Source: Desulfuribacillus stibiiarsenatis (GTDB taxonomy: Bacteria; Bacillota; Bacilli; Desulfuribacillales; Desulfuribacillaceae). From it: a stretch of DNA of 64,000 nucleotides. Each line of letters begins with the position of its first letter. Position 1 is the stretch's first letter. Shown one piece after another: positions 37,363 through 46,805 of the stretch. Location: positions 1-64,000 of the forward strand of contig NZ_MJAT01000038.1 in the NCBI RefSeq assembly GCF_001742305.1. Direction: 5' to 3'. The translations under genes were made by a program, and so were the position numbers. Below the pieces are notes generated by a model. It saw only the letters and a list, made by a program, of their open reading frames with translations. It searched no databases and was not told where the DNA came from.

Positions 37363-38345
37363 CTAGATAATCCTAGGATACGATAAATTTTTTCTTGTGT
37401 TTTCCATAATCGATGTGCCTCATATACAGTAATAGACATGAACTTGATTTTTTGATGGAATGTCAATTGAGCTACCCGTGGCAAGTCGATTGTTGCTACA
37501 CAAGCTATTTTAGGATATCCGCCAGTTGTTTGACAGTCAGCCCCTAATATCACCGGTTGCCCGTCAGGGGTAACTTGAATCGAACCATATGTTACAGCAT
37601 CAGATATAATTTCTTTACTTTGGTCGTTCATATGCTCTAAGTTTCTTCCTTGAAGTCGTATTCCCATGCGATCGAAATCCTTCGTTACTTGATAGACTTC
37701 CTGATAAAATGAAGAGAGACCATGTTCGGAGAATGATTCGCTTTGCGGTCCTTCGATTACTCGTAACGTAACGGGATCGTTGGGATATACATTTTCTAAC
37801 ACATTAGGTAAATATTGGTGATTTAACGTACGCCTACATTGAATGTCGCCTGTATAATCAAGGTATGGTATTTGGTCGCCCGCCCTTAATCGTCTACCTT
37901 CGATTCCGCCGATATGTGCACGAATATATGTTGCTGCACTCCCCATCACCTTAGGGACTTGAAACCCACCTAGCACAGAAAGATAACTCCGACACCCTAT
38001 GCCGATGCCACCTTGTTTCCCAAACGTAAGGACATCATCACGCTGGACTGGAATGGTGCTCCACATGGGGATTTTCTTATCGTTTATCATTGGCTGAAAG
38101 TCTGCTCCCGCGAGAGAAATGATTGTACTTTTTGAGAAACGGATAACAGGCGGTGTTAGAGTAATTTCCAAGCTAGGTGTATTTCTGTGATTCCCTAGTA
38201 AAAGGTTGCCAATCTGATAGGCATGAGAATCCATAGCTCCAGATACAGTCATGCCTTGCCCCCTGTATCCAATCCTGCCTAAATCTTGTATTGAGTCCAG
38301 TAATCCAGCGTTTTCAATGACAATTCCTTCTATATTGCTTTCCAC
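37338..38345 (-). CDS. pxpC: 5-oxoprolinase subunit C (KipA-like)
   Basis: The protein has 335 residues and belongs to the biotin-dependent carboxyltransferase-like (AHS2) family: GLLDSIQDLGRIGYRGQGM and SGAMDSHAYQIGNLLLGN at the N-terminus, and GADCQTTGGYPKIA near residue 275. With PxpA and PxpB it opens 5-oxoproline to glutamate using ATP. In B. subtilis the homologue is KipA, partner of the kinase inhibitor KipI. The start overlaps the pxpA end by 16 nt. The gene order here is pxpB-pxpA-pxpC. Confidence 0.92.
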   Translation of the reverse strand: MESNIEGIVIENAGLLDSIQDLGRIGYRGQGMTVSGAMDSHAYQIGNLLLGNHRNTPSLEITLTPPVIRFSKSTIISLAGADFQPMINDKKIPMWSTIPVQRDDVLTFGKQGGIGIGCRSYLSVLGGFQVPKVMGSAATYIRAHIGGIEGRRLRAGDQIPYLDYTGDIQCRRTLNHQYLPNVLENVYPNDPVTLRVIEGPQSESFSEHGLSSFYQEVYQVTKDFDRMGIRLQGRNLEHMNDQSKEIISDAVTYGSIQVTPDGQPVILGADCQTTGGYPKIACVATIDLPRVAQLTFHQKIKFMSITVYEAHRLWKTQEKIYRILGLSRKNISHRQ

Positions 38346-39076
38346 TGACCGACCGCCTCCACATGGATTCCATTAGCCAAAATTCCATGTTTTAATTGAT
38401 GAGCAATCGCTACGGCATTTTCATGATCCCCATGGATACACAATGTATCTGCGACCTTATTCTCATCACGTAAGAATTGTAACGCTTGTTCTGTTGCCTG
38501 TTTAGGTTCGCAAATCACAGCATTGGCCTCAGTTCTTGGAACTAGCGTTCCATCCTGTAGATATCGACGATCAGCAAATACTTCAACTGCAACAGGTAAT
38601 CCATGTTGTTTTCCTAGCTCCAGCAGACAGCTATTAGCCGGAGCAAAAAGAATACATTCCTGGCGCGCTACTTTACATATGGCTTGAACAATCGCCTCTG
38701 CGACAACAGGATCTTTCACGGCACGGTTGTATAACGCTCCATGAGGCTTGACGTGTTGCATACTCCCCCCAAAAGCAGTAACCATACCTTGTAAGGCAGC
38801 GATTTGATACATGACCATATGATAGATATCTTTCTTGTCCATCTCCATATACCGTCTACCAAAACCTATACTATCTGGATAGCTTGGATGGGCACCAATC
38901 GCAACGTTATATTCTAACGCCTTCACAATAGTATTCGCCATAACTCTTGGATCGCCAGCATGAAACCCACAAGCAAGGTTTACAGAAGTCACATGTTGTA
39001 ACATTTGTTCGTCATTTCCCAAGGAATAAATGCCGTAGCTTTCACCCATATCGCAATTTATATCAATTTTCCTCAT
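38330..39076 (-). CDS. pxpA: 5-oxoprolinase subunit A (LamB/YcsF family)
   Basis: The protein has 248 residues. The start IDINCDMGESYG and the segments NLACGFHAGDPRVM, GAHPSYPD and VKPHGALYN are signatures of the YcsF/PxpA family. It is the catalytic core of the ATP-dependent 5-oxoprolinase, removing a damaged form of glutamate/glutamine that arises spontaneously. The ATG overlaps the pxpB stop by 4 nt. Confidence 0.95.
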   Translation of the reverse strand: MRKIDINCDMGESYGIYSLGNDEQMLQHVTSVNLACGFHAGDPRVMANTIVKALEYNVAIGAHPSYPDSIGFGRRYMEMDKKDIYHMVMYQIAALQGMVTAFGGSMQHVKPHGALYNRAVKDPVVAEAIVQAICKVARQECILFAPANSCLLELGKQHGLPVAVEVFADRRYLQDGTLVPRTEANAVICEPKQATEQALQFLRDENKVADTLCIHGDHENAVAIAHQLKHGILANGIHVEAVGQWKAI

Positions 39077-39819
39077 AACTTATCTCCTAATAATGTATGA
39101 TACGTTTCTCTATCAATTGGCGTAAAACGGATATAGTCGCCCGATTTTAATAGAAATGGTGATTCTCTGTAAGGATTATATAAGTCTATCGGTGTATGAC
39201 CAATAATCCTCCAGCCGCCAGGACTATCTACAGAGTAGATTCCTGTTTGCTTCCCTGCAATCCCTACGGACCCTGCCTTCACTCTTAATCGAGGTTTATC
39301 TAAACGTGGAGTGGCGATTTGTAAGGATAAGCCTCCTAGGTACGGAAAACCCGGTGTGAATCCAAGCATATGTACTAGATATATCCTAGCAGAATGTATC
39401 GCTATGACGTCGTCCGTAGTTATATTATGAAAGCTTGCGACATCTTCTAAATCAGGACCATGTTCTTCACCATAAAATGTTGGAATCTCAAGAATCTGTT
39501 CAATTGAAACATTGGTTCTTAAGGAAGAATGATTGGGAGATGTGCAATTCGGAAATGTATGATTTAGAGATTTATTATGTTGGTATAATTCTTCTTCAAC
39601 TTTTAGTAATTGATTAACTAGTTCCTGATATTCTATGAGATATGGATTATAGAAGACTGTCAACGTCGTGTATGCGGGTACCCACTCTACAATTGCATGG
39701 ATTTCTTTTCCTTTAAGTATTTCAATAAACGTGAGGATGCGATTTACCGTATTCTCATCAATGCAATTACCAAAGAGGATTTGGATTCCTTGATCTCCTA
39801 AAGGCCTATATTCAAGCAT
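39073..39819 (-). CDS. pxpB: 5-oxoprolinase subunit B (KipI-like)
   Basis: The protein has 248 residues of the AHS1/KipI family: the N-terminal YRPLGDQGIQILFG and the C-terminal GFTPGFPYLGGL, VKAGSVGIAGKQTGIYS and SPGGWRIIG motifs. It works with PxpA and PxpC; the homologous KipI also inhibits a sporulation kinase, so a second role is possible in this spore former. The ATG at 39819 follows GGGGAG by 6 nt. Extending the frame upstream would run into a dispersed repeat, so the shorter start is preferred. Confidence 0.93.
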   Translation of the reverse strand: MLEYRPLGDQGIQILFGNCIDENTVNRILTFIEILKGKEIHAIVEWVPAYTTLTVFYNPYLIEYQELVNQLLKVEEELYQHNKSLNHTFPNCTSPNHSSLRTNVSIEQILEIPTFYGEEHGPDLEDVASFHNITTDDVIAIHSARIYLVHMLGFTPGFPYLGGLSLQIATPRLDKPRLRVKAGSVGIAGKQTGIYSVDSPGGWRIIGHTPIDLYNPYRESPFLLKSGDYIRFTPIDRETYHTLLGDKL

Positions 39820-39842
39820 TCCATTCTCCCCTTTACATAATT

Positions 39843-39949
39843 GATAAACAAAACTTGACATACACCAAGTCCTTCTGACGAAGGTGAATGCCTTAGTTGC
39901 CGTTATACTATCTACATTTAAAAACTTATACTTTCTGATAGTATAAAAA
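39843..39949 (+). repeat. Dispersed structured repeat, hybrid of types 1 and 2
   Basis: The left half aligns with type 1 (GATAAACAAAACTT ... CCAAG ... GAATGCCTTAGTTGC, compared with GATAAAGAAAACTT ... CCAAG ... GAATGCTTTAGTTGC). The right half is the type 2 hairpin TACTATCTACAT ... CTTTCTGATAGTATA, shared with 46.7 kb. It fills the gap between mutS2 and pxpB. Confidence 0.7.
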
Positions 39950-39987
39950 GATATCGTTCATCCTAGTGGATTTACATATTTGTAAGA

Positions 39988-42369
39988 CTATTGCTTTAAG
40001 GTAAGAACCGTAACACCCATCCCGCCTTCATTGTAGTTCGCGATTCTCATAGATTGTATTCTCGGATGCTTTCGAAAATACTCTTGAAGTCCAACACGTA
40101 ATGCACCTGTTCCCTTGCCATGTATGATTGATACTTCTCGTAGACCCGCAAGAATCACTTTATCTAAGTAGTGTTCAATATCATAGATAGCTTCGTCAAT
40201 CGTTTTTCCGCGCAAATCTAACTCCATCCGCACATCGGAATGTTCTTTTTGTAGCCTGACAATCTGTTTCGTCTCTATAATAGGCTTCGCCTTGATTTTA
40301 TCTAAATCTTCACGTTTTAGTGTGACCTTCATAATCCCAACTTGAACAAGATACTCTGAATCTGATGCTTTCTGTAGTACTGTACCTTTTTGATTGAGTG
40401 ATCGGACCTTTACTTCATCCCCTGCGGTCAATTTCTCCATGAGACTGATATGTTTTACATCCGTTTTCTTCTCGTGCTTTTGAAAACTCAAAGTGTCAAT
40501 AGCTTCTATTTCTTTCTTTTTCTCAATTAATACATGATCCTTGAGGATTTGCTGCTCTTTCTGTAAATCTCGCAATTCAGAAATAATTCCTTCTGCAGCT
40601 TTCTTAGACTGGGCAATCTCTAATCGCGCTTGATCTTCTAATTGCTTAATTTTCTTCTCTTTAAATTCTTGAAATTGGCGAATATCGTCCTGCATTTTTT
40701 GTTTTTGTAACTCTAGTTCTCTCGTAATCTTTTCAATCTTTTGTCGCTCATCTTCAAGTTCTTTACGGCTACTCTCTAAATTTTCTAAAAGTGAATTTAC
40801 ATCTTTCTCTTCTCTACTTAGATATTGCTCTGCAAGCTGTATATATCGTTCTTTTAGGCCTAAGCGCCGTGCAATCGCTAATGCATTACTCTTACCTGGT
40901 ATCCCTATCAACAACCGATACGTAGGTCGCAACGACTCCACATCAAACTCAACGCTTGCGTTAATCATCCTTGGCATATTGTAAGCAAAGCTCTTTAATT
41001 CACTATAATGGGTGGTGGCAATGGTCGTTACTTTTAAATTGTGTAAGTCAGTCAATAATGCCATTGCTAGGGCTGCGCCTTCTTGCGGATCAGTCCCTGC
41101 TCCCAATTCATCTACGAGTACTAAACTATTAGGAGTGACGGATTCCAGAATATATATAATATTGGTCATATGACCAGAAAAAGTACTAAGGTTCTGCTCA
41201 ATACTCTGTTCATCGCCTATATCTGCATAAATGCCGTCAAACACTGCAAAATGGCATTCTTCTTCCGTAGTCGGTTGCACTCCCGAACACGCTAGAAGTG
41301 ATAATAGGCCGATTGTTTTTAATGTTACCGTCTTCCCGCCCGTATTCGGACCTGTGATGACGATTGTATGAAAATCCTCTCCTAGGGTAACATCTACAGG
41401 TACAACTTCACTGTCATGTATTAAAGGATGTCTTACCTTTCTTGCTTTAATGAAACCTTTATCATTTAAGATTGGGAATACTCCACGCTTTTCAACCGCA
41501 TACATTGCTTTTGCAAAGATACAATCTAACTCCTGTAAACATACCATATTGATTTGAATCTCATCGGCATATATTGCTACTTTTTCCGTCAGGTCACGCA
41601 GAATACGATCGATTTCATTCTTTTCTTTAATTTCCATTTCCTTCTGCTGATTGTTTAGTGATACAACACTTTCCGGTTCAATGAACAATGTAGCCCCGCT
41701 CGATGATTGATCATGCACCATACCACCGAAAACTCCTCTGTATTCCGATTTCACAGGAATTACATATCGGTCGTTTCTTGTGGTTATGATTAAGTCTTGT
41801 AGCATTTTTTGATAATTTGAATTCCTTAGGATTTCATCTAATTTCTGTCGGATTCTACCTTGCAAGGTTTGAATCTGTCGGCGAATTTGTAACAATGTAG
41901 GTGATGCACTATCTTTAATCGTGCCATTTTCATCAATACATGACTCTATATCTCTTTCGAGGGAAGGATGCTCGTTCAAAGGTTCAACATAAGGGTAAAG
42001 CGATGTACCTTCAATATTTATATTCTTAGCATGGTTCTTCCAGTAATCTTGTATAAAATTCCGAACACGTCTAGTACCCCGTATTGTATTTGAAATATTG
42101 AGTAACTCTTCTGCATTCAATACACCTTGCATCTTCGCCCGTTTTAACGAGGTTCTAACATCACGAATCCCACCAAAAGATAAGTGGCCTTTTTTATTCA
42201 GTATTGCTTTCGCTTCTTCAGTTTCCTGCTGCAACTTTTTCGCAATCGCAATTTTATTAGTAGGTAATAACTGTTCAATTCTTTCCTTACCCATATGGGT
42301 TTGCGCCTTTTGGGCAATTAATAATTTAATTTTATTGTACTCTAAGATTCCTAGATCTTTCGCGCGCAT
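39988..42369 (-). CDS. mutS2: MutS2 ATPase with C-terminal Smr domain
   Basis: The protein has 793 residues. The MutS core ATPase has Walker A GPNTGGKTVTLKT near residue 336 and DELGAGTDPQEG downstream. A long coiled coil (about 520-630) follows. The C-terminal KOW/Smr part carries LDLRGKTIDEAI and IIHGKGTGALR, the nuclease-type Smr motifs. MutS2 lacks the mismatch-recognition domain of MutS and acts on recombination intermediates or on stalled, collided ribosomes. AGGAGG precedes the ATG, 12 bp after the U32 gene. Confidence 0.96.
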   Translation of the reverse strand: MRAKDLGILEYNKIKLLIAQKAQTHMGKERIEQLLPTNKIAIAKKLQQETEEAKAILNKKGHLSFGGIRDVRTSLKRAKMQGVLNAEELLNISNTIRGTRRVRNFIQDYWKNHAKNINIEGTSLYPYVEPLNEHPSLERDIESCIDENGTIKDSASPTLLQIRRQIQTLQGRIRQKLDEILRNSNYQKMLQDLIITTRNDRYVIPVKSEYRGVFGGMVHDQSSSGATLFIEPESVVSLNNQQKEMEIKEKNEIDRILRDLTEKVAIYADEIQINMVCLQELDCIFAKAMYAVEKRGVFPILNDKGFIKARKVRHPLIHDSEVVPVDVTLGEDFHTIVITGPNTGGKTVTLKTIGLLSLLACSGVQPTTEEECHFAVFDGIYADIGDEQSIEQNLSTFSGHMTNIIYILESVTPNSLVLVDELGAGTDPQEGAALAMALLTDLHNLKVTTIATTHYSELKSFAYNMPRMINASVEFDVESLRPTYRLLIGIPGKSNALAIARRLGLKERYIQLAEQYLSREEKDVNSLLENLESSRKELEDERQKIEKITRELELQKQKMQDDIRQFQEFKEKKIKQLEDQARLEIAQSKKAAEGIISELRDLQKEQQILKDHVLIEKKKEIEAIDTLSFQKHEKKTDVKHISLMEKLTAGDEVKVRSLNQKGTVLQKASDSEYLVQVGIMKVTLKREDLDKIKAKPIIETKQIVRLQKEHSDVRMELDLRGKTIDEAIYDIEHYLDKVILAGLREVSIIHGKGTGALRVGLQEYFRKHPRIQSMRIANYNEGGMGVTVLTLKQ

Positions 42370-42380
42370 AATGCGTCCTC

Positions 42381-44906
42381 CTATTTAACTCCTCGTTGCC
42401 AATGCCCTTTCGTTAGCTCGCCTTGGTAAGGGGCCGATAATCTATATTCGGTCTTTATCTTTTTCGTTTCCACATATTCCTTATAAGCTTCTGCATATAC
42501 AGCCAATGTATCTTGCAAAGTGTCTAAATTTTGTAAGTCATGACTAATGTCAACAATAATCCCCTGGTGTCGGTTGTTTAGCAGTTCTTCAAATTCTGAA
42601 AGTAAGCTTGTAATCTGAGCATTGTAAATCTCAATTTGGCCAAATCGATTTTCCTTTACTGGCATTTGGAATCCCTTTCGATCCTTCAAGAAGTAATTCC
42701 TTTTCAGTGATTTTCCAATTTTATCTTCGGTAATATTCTCTGAAATCAAAGAATGTTCACTAATCATTAAACGATAGCGGGAATGAATATAAATAAGTCC
42801 TTTGTATTGGAACTTCTTCAATTGGTATTGATTCAGTTCTAACGATAAAGCAATCCCCTTGGGTGCCAAAACATCGAGCACAGAATAACTTTGTTGGTTA
42901 AATGCATGTAATCCACTATCAAATATAATGTCCGCCTTCTGGTTCACTTGCAAAACTAGTTCTCTCTGCCCAATTTGTTGCACAACAAAGCCATCCACAC
43001 CTTGTTCAACGGCTTTACGAACGAGTTGCTCGATTGCTTCTAGGCTTTGTTGCTTTACCATACTAGGTATTACAGCATAGATTGAACGGTTGGCTTTCTT
43101 AGCAATGATTTTCTCTAAAGAGCTCCAATCTCCTGCAAAGAATATGGAAGAGTATTCTTCAGGCAAATAGTCCACAACATTGACGTCCGCGATTTTTGCA
43201 ATCAACATTGGATGTCTCTTATAATTTTCCTGTAAACTTTTTTGTTCCTGAGTGTCTATTCCTAAGTCATTATGAAATTGAAAACTACCCTTTCCTTTTC
43301 TTAGAGATGTACACTCATCGACAGCCATTCTTCGAAGGTCATTGAGTATACTAGCAGGAATCATTGCATTCTCATCAATATCTAACGTGATTGCTTTGAG
43401 CGTAAATACTGTATTGCCAAGGCGATTCAACTGTTTTTCTACTACCTCATAAGAAATTGGATGTTTCTGAGCAATCGGAACCACAAAGTCCGTTCGAATT
43501 TCCCCTTGATTCCCATCATTATCGCAGTACTGTAATACAGCATGCTCTCCAACTTTACCGATTAAGTGAAATGAAATTCCTATTTCTGTCGGATGATCAA
43601 GTTCATCTATTTCCCGGGAAAGAGTCTTATCAAAGCTCTTATATACATGACTTCCAACCTGCACTTTATGTTTCACAGGAAGTTGAACAACTTCCCCTGC
43701 TTGTGCGTTTTCTCTTTTTTTATTATTTATAAGGATTTCCGTAACCGAAAATCCAAACCCTTCTTCCTCTTCATGATTACTTTCTTTTCCGGAACTTTTT
43801 TTGCTATATCGATTATCTATTTCTTTGCTATGCTTGTGATGGGTTTCGTTTGTTCTTTGTTTAGGATGTTCGATATATATCCCATCCCCAACAAGAAGTG
43901 GTGCTTGTAAACGTACCCAAACAGAGTGTCCTCGCGGATCGACCTTTTCCACATGTCCAATCGACAAGCCTTTGTTGTTATGTCTCGATAGACTTATCCA
44001 ATCTCTTCCTAAATTTTTCTCGAGAAATCCCGTAGAGAAGTCACGATTAAAAGTCTGGGCCATACGTGAAACATCAGCAACTTCACTTGCGACAATCATA
44101 TCACGATTATCAGATTGGATGTGATTCCATACAGAATCGATCATATTCCGATAGGCTTTCACTGTGTAAAAGACATATTCCCGATTCTTCAACCGACCTT
44201 CGATTTTCAAAGTATGAATACCACTCTGAATGGCGGAGGTAACTAATTCTATGCCATTCAAGTCTTTAGGGCTAATTAACGTTCCTTGCATTTGTTCTAA
44301 TTCATAGGGCAAACGGCAAGGCTGAGCGCATGTACCACGATTGCCGCTCCTTCCCCCAATCACACTGCTCATTAAACACTGGCCCGAGTAGCAGAAGCAT
44401 TGAGCGCCATGGATAAAGGACTCAATCTCTATATCTGGATGTATTTGATGGATTTCTGCAATTTCTTCTAACGTTAACTCACGAGCTAACACAACTCTTT
44501 TAAACCCTAAATTTCTCAATGCTTGTACACCATATTGATTCGTTGTCGTAAGCTGTGTACTAGCGTGAATTGACAAGTCAGGGATATATGTCTTAAATAT
44601 GTTCGCAGCCCCAAGATCTTGAAGAATCACAGCATCTGGACCTATTGCTGCTAATTGTTCAGCATATGTAACGAGCTCTTTCATCTCACTATCTTTAATA
44701 ATCGTATTTACAGCTACAAATACTTTTCTTTGAAAGAAGTGAGCATAATCAATACCTTCTTTAAGCTCCTCCAAGGTAAAGTTTTTGGCCCCTGCCCGCG
44801 CACTAAATGCTGGCCCGCCAACATATATCGCGTCAGCACCTGCATGTACTGCAGTACGCAGGATATCCAAGGAACCGGCGGGAGCTAATAATTCTATCTT
44901 TTTCAT
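42381..44906 (-). CDS. Long U32-family protein (RlhA/TrhP-like RNA hydroxylation family)
   Basis: The protein has 841 residues. The N-terminal half is the U32 domain: ELLAPAGSLDILRTAVHAGA at the start and the Cys-rich HGAQCFCYSGQCLMSS ... GNRGTCAQPCRLPY near 165-198, which may hold an Fe-S cluster. The second half corresponds to the extra (collagenase-like/DUF3656) domain of the long subgroup. Family members were called peptidases, but several are needed for tRNA or 23S rRNA hydroxylation, so RNA modification is the better guess. It precedes mutS2 by 12 bp. Confidence 0.88.
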   Translation of the reverse strand: MKKIELLAPAGSLDILRTAVHAGADAIYVGGPAFSARAGAKNFTLEELKEGIDYAHFFQRKVFVAVNTIIKDSEMKELVTYAEQLAAIGPDAVILQDLGAANIFKTYIPDLSIHASTQLTTTNQYGVQALRNLGFKRVVLARELTLEEIAEIHQIHPDIEIESFIHGAQCFCYSGQCLMSSVIGGRSGNRGTCAQPCRLPYELEQMQGTLISPKDLNGIELVTSAIQSGIHTLKIEGRLKNREYVFYTVKAYRNMIDSVWNHIQSDNRDMIVASEVADVSRMAQTFNRDFSTGFLEKNLGRDWISLSRHNNKGLSIGHVEKVDPRGHSVWVRLQAPLLVGDGIYIEHPKQRTNETHHKHSKEIDNRYSKKSSGKESNHEEEEGFGFSVTEILINNKKRENAQAGEVVQLPVKHKVQVGSHVYKSFDKTLSREIDELDHPTEIGISFHLIGKVGEHAVLQYCDNDGNQGEIRTDFVVPIAQKHPISYEVVEKQLNRLGNTVFTLKAITLDIDENAMIPASILNDLRRMAVDECTSLRKGKGSFQFHNDLGIDTQEQKSLQENYKRHPMLIAKIADVNVVDYLPEEYSSIFFAGDWSSLEKIIAKKANRSIYAVIPSMVKQQSLEAIEQLVRKAVEQGVDGFVVQQIGQRELVLQVNQKADIIFDSGLHAFNQQSYSVLDVLAPKGIALSLELNQYQLKKFQYKGLIYIHSRYRLMISEHSLISENITEDKIGKSLKRNYFLKDRKGFQMPVKENRFGQIEIYNAQITSLLSEFEELLNNRHQGIIVDISHDLQNLDTLQDTLAVYAEAYKEYVETKKIKTEYRLSAPYQGELTKGHWQRGVK

Positions 44907-44939
44907 CTTTTCACCTAGCCATTATATAGAATATTTACA

Positions 44940-46631
44940 TTACCTGTGATTACGTTTTATATATTGTGAAATTTCATCTCTTGTTCTTGTATTGAGAATA
45001 TCCTTTGCCTCTAATCCTGCTCTTCTTGCCACAGATACTCCCAATTCCATATCCAACATGGATTGCTTATCATGGGAATCTGTATTGATACATATTACCA
45101 GACCGTATTCTTTTACTGCTTTTCTAGCATGTTCAGCATTTAGATCCAAGCGATCTGGACTAGAGTTGATTTCCAGGCATGTATTTGTTTCTTTTGCTTT
45201 TGCAAAAACAACATCAATATCTAGGTCATAGCCAGGCCTTTTTGCGATTAAGCGCCCTGTTGGGTGAGCTAATATATCTACGTATGGAGATTCTAAAGCA
45301 GTAATGAACTTCTCCGTTTGTTGTTTTCGATCTTGTTGAAATCCCGTATGAATCGAAGCAACGACAAGATCCACATCATGCAGGAAATCGTCATCAAAAT
45401 CCAATGTTCTGTTTGGTAAAATATCCATTTCTGTACCTGAAAAAATATAAAAATCCTTCCACGTCTTATTTAGCCTTTGTATTTCTTGTTGTTGTTTCTT
45501 CCAACGCTCTACCGTTAGACCTTTTGCTATTTTCAACGATTGCGAATGGTCAGTAATCGCTATATATTCATATCCCAGTTCACGTGCTTGTTGTGCCATC
45601 TCCTCTATGGTGTGCACACCATCACTATAGATAGAATGCATATGAAGGTCACCTTTGATATCGGATAGTTCCACTAATTTAGGAAAATCCCCTTTCTTGA
45701 ACTCTTCAATAAATGTAAATTCACGTATTTCCGGCGGTATGAAAGGCATATCTATACTATTAAATATCTGTTCTTCCGATTCCCATTCTGTCTCTAAGTC
45801 AATACCCTTGTCATTAGCTAATGTGTGTGCAAAATTCAAATACTCTAGAGATCCCGTCCGTTCATGCAAAGTATAAAAGAACCGATTGGGAGCACAAAAG
45901 ATAAAACGTATAGGAACTGGCAAACTATATTCTAAAAGCACGTCACAGTATTCAGACTCCTTGGCAATCACTGTTCGAATCATTGGTGACTTCAGGATCT
46001 CGTCCATCAACTGCTCTGGATCTTCACTACTAATTACTAAATCAATTCGCTCAATCACATCTAACCTACGTCGAATTTCACCCGCCATAGATACCTGTAC
46101 CACTAGTTCTTGCTTTTGAAATATTTCTTCCAATGATTTTGCTAATGGCAAAACAGACCCTAGATTAAATTCTTTCGGCGGATTTTTTAGCCTTTCTATG
46201 CCAGTAATAACCTTGAATTCAAACTTTGCACCAATTCCGTCAATTAGTCGAATCTTTCTTGCTCGCGCGGCAGCTTCTAACTGATCCAACGTTGTGATTC
46301 CTAACTTTTTATGTAGAAGTCGAATGGATTTCGGTCCTACTCCATGTATTTTAAGCATTTTCAAAAAATCTGGTGGTGTTTCTTGTAATAGCTGCTCGTA
46401 TTCTTGAATTGTACCTGTATCGATATATTCCGTAATGATATTAGCAATTTTTTCTCCAATACCTGGAATTTGTTTGCGTCTGGTAGTTGACATATCCTTA
46501 ATTGATTCACGAATACTTTCCACAGTATTGGCAGCATTTCGATATGCAAGGATCTTGAAGTCACTCTCGCCTTTTAATTCTTTCAACACTGCCATTTCTT
46601 TCAAATACCATGCAATCGTGTAATTATCCAT
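44940..46631 (-). CDS. polX: PolX-family protein; PHP nuclease intact, polymerase site degenerate
   Basis: The protein has 563 residues. It has N-terminal helix-hairpin-helix motifs (QIPGIGEKIA, IHGVGPKSI, IDGIGAKFE), a beta-type nucleotidyltransferase fold (about 155-310) and a C-terminal PHP domain (about 325-563). The PHP domain has its metal ligands in GDLHMHSIYSDG, ITDHSQS, GTEMDIL, ASIHTG, AHPTGR and INTDSHD. In the polymerase domain the G-x-x-R-R ... D-x-D pattern is kept as G184, R187, R188, but the first Asp is R195, and only D197 remains. The third Asp of the V-D-L-R motif appears as P240. So 3'-5' exonuclease or AP-endonuclease activity is likely, but DNA synthesis is doubtful. Confidence 0.9.
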   Translation of the reverse strand: MDNYTIAWYLKEMAVLKELKGESDFKILAYRNAANTVESIRESIKDMSTTRRKQIPGIGEKIANIITEYIDTGTIQEYEQLLQETPPDFLKMLKIHGVGPKSIRLLHKKLGITTLDQLEAAARARKIRLIDGIGAKFEFKVITGIERLKNPPKEFNLGSVLPLAKSLEEIFQKQELVVQVSMAGEIRRRLDVIERIDLVISSEDPEQLMDEILKSPMIRTVIAKESEYCDVLLEYSLPVPIRFIFCAPNRFFYTLHERTGSLEYLNFAHTLANDKGIDLETEWESEEQIFNSIDMPFIPPEIREFTFIEEFKKGDFPKLVELSDIKGDLHMHSIYSDGVHTIEEMAQQARELGYEYIAITDHSQSLKIAKGLTVERWKKQQQEIQRLNKTWKDFYIFSGTEMDILPNRTLDFDDDFLHDVDLVVASIHTGFQQDRKQQTEKFITALESPYVDILAHPTGRLIAKRPGYDLDIDVVFAKAKETNTCLEINSSPDRLDLNAEHARKAVKEYGLVICINTDSHDKQSMLDMELGVSVARRAGLEAKDILNTRTRDEISQYIKRNHR

Positions 46632-46652
46632 AAGAACACTCCTTTGTAGCCA

Positions 46653-46752
46653 TAGTTGCGCTGACCCATCAACACAGCAGGTTTCCTGCTGATGTGTTGC
46701 TAATGCACAGCTATACTATCTACATAAAAAACTTATACTTTCTGATAGTATA
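46653..46752 (+). repeat. Dispersed structured repeat, type 2
   Basis: TAGTTGCGCTGAC, then a hairpin CAACACAGCAGG-TTTC-CTGCTGATGTGTTG, then CTAATGCACAGC, then a second hairpin built from TACTATCTACAT ... CTTTCTGATAGTATA. The second hairpin is almost identical over about 40 nt to the one at 39.9 kb. It lies between PolX and the GGDEF/HD-GYP gene. Confidence 0.7.
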
Positions 46753-46762
46753 ACAAAAGTAC

Positions 46763-46790
46763 AAAAAAACAACACCTTTCACAGGTGTTA
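46763..46790 (-). terminator. Terminator of the signalling operon
   Basis: AACACCT/AGGTGTT stem (46771-46777 with 46783-46789) followed on the minus strand by GTTTTTTT. It lies just after the GGDEF/HD-GYP gene. Confidence 0.82.
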
Positions 46791-46805
46791 GATAGATTCT
46801 CATAT

